64,000 nucleotides of DNA from Plasmodium coatneyi (lineage: Eukaryota > Apicomplexa > Aconoidasida > Haemosporida > Plasmodiidae), in contig NC_033567.1 of NCBI RefSeq assembly GCF_001680005.1, forward strand, positions 2,294,001 through 2,358,000, read 5' to 3'. The position numbers and the translations under genes were made by a program. Shown here piece by piece: positions 63,654-64,000 of this stretch (positions are counted from its first letter, which is position 1; every line of letters begins with the position of its first letter). Under the pieces are notes generated by a model. That model ran no database searches. It worked only from the letters and a program-made list of their open reading frames with translations, and was not told the DNA's origin.

Positions 63654-64000
63654 CTGAACGGGGTGAAATGAAAAAAAAAAAAGGGCATTTATTTGGGGAA
63701 GAACATAATGTGGTATTGCACAACTACCCGTGGGTAAACAAGTATACACAAAAACGACTCCAATTGGACGCTCATCCGGAGGTGAACAAACAAACGGAGA
63801 AACAACATGCACACTTCTCCTTGTTTGCCAAAATTAACTATGCACCACGAATACATGCAACAACGAGCAAAGCTCAAACGGTTTAATTGAACTTCCAAAA
63901 AGGAATGGTCAGAACGTTCTACCATCTCCATTAATTATGTCAGAAGACCGTCGTGATTCGTAGAAACTTATTCATCATGTAGATTCAACCGCGCACAAGT
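63654..64000 (-). other. Probable eL18 intron running to the right edge
   Basis: No frame on the minus strand here matches the missing N-terminal part of eL18, and short plus-strand frames have no protein character. The stretch begins at a splice acceptor, with an A run (T run on the gene's strand) at about 63672-63683, so it is most simply the last intron of eL18 continuing past the window. Confidence 0.5.

Noticed and set aside
1..64000. tRNA or rRNA genes
   Set aside because: I looked for the GGTTCGAATC-type B box and for conserved rRNA blocks and saw none that could pair into a tRNA. A covariance-model search would be needed to exclude other small RNAs.

Overview
The window is nuclear DNA of a malaria parasite (Plasmodium). 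The genes with recognisable products are all typical apicomplexan ones: phosphoethanolamine methyltransferase, a giant ApiAP2 regulator, myosin A, SPECT1, an alveolin, a RAP-domain protein and V-ATPase subunit D. Introns are short with GT-AG borders, and long A or T runs and (TA)n tracts fill the spacers. The moderate base composition, far less AT-rich than P. falciparum, and the protein variants point to the P. vivax / P. cynomolgi / P. knowlesi clade. I cannot name the species from sequence alone. As far as I recall, the gene order matches the P. falciparum chromosome 13 segment running from PMT to ribosomal protein L18 (chromosome 12 in vivax-type parasites).

Layout, left to right. At 382-1232 (+) there is a small spliced gene I cannot identify, with apparent frame breaks near its 3' end. 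PMT (-) follows at 2670-3933 in four exons. A 3 kb spacer leads to the single-exon ApiAP2 gene at 6980-17770 (+, 3596 aa), the counterpart of AP2-HS. PEPCK (-) is at 18475-20271, the tiny zinc-ribbon RNA polymerase subunit RPB12 (+, three exons) at 22139-22604, and myosin A (-, three exons) at 23239-26004. SPECT1 (+, five exons) is at 28859-30169, the casein kinase 2 beta subunit (+, two exons) at 32703-34011, a TPR protein (-) at 35058-35906 and a RAP protein (+) at 36680-39172. The aconitase/IRP (-) is at 39633-42470 and ribosomal protein eS6 (+, with a 5' leader intron) at 46176-47153. V-ATPase subunit D (+) is at about 49807-51133 and an alveolin, probably IMC1k (+), at 53057-54394. Three short candidate genes lie at 54428-54709, 55220-55869 and 56062-56471. 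PIG-B (-) is at 56719-58926, a Ser/Gly/Tyr-rich unidentified protein (-) at 60237-61694, and the last in-window exon of ribosomal protein eL18 (-) at 63349-63653.

Functionally this is a mixed housekeeping and parasite-biology block, not an operon or a transferred island. Three products serve motility and invasion: the myosin A motor, an alveolin of the inner membrane complex, and SPECT1 for sporozoite traversal. PMT and PIG-B serve membrane lipid and GPI-anchor synthesis. PEPCK and aconitase serve carbon metabolism. RPB12, eS6, eL18, the RAP protein and the ApiAP2 factor serve gene expression. The most interesting unexplained points are a probable fourth, degenerate AP2 domain and a duplicated helical module inside the ApiAP2 protein, the frame-broken small gene at the left end, the two or three short spliced genes between the alveolin and PIG-B, and a perfect 31-base inverted repeat at 62289-62423.
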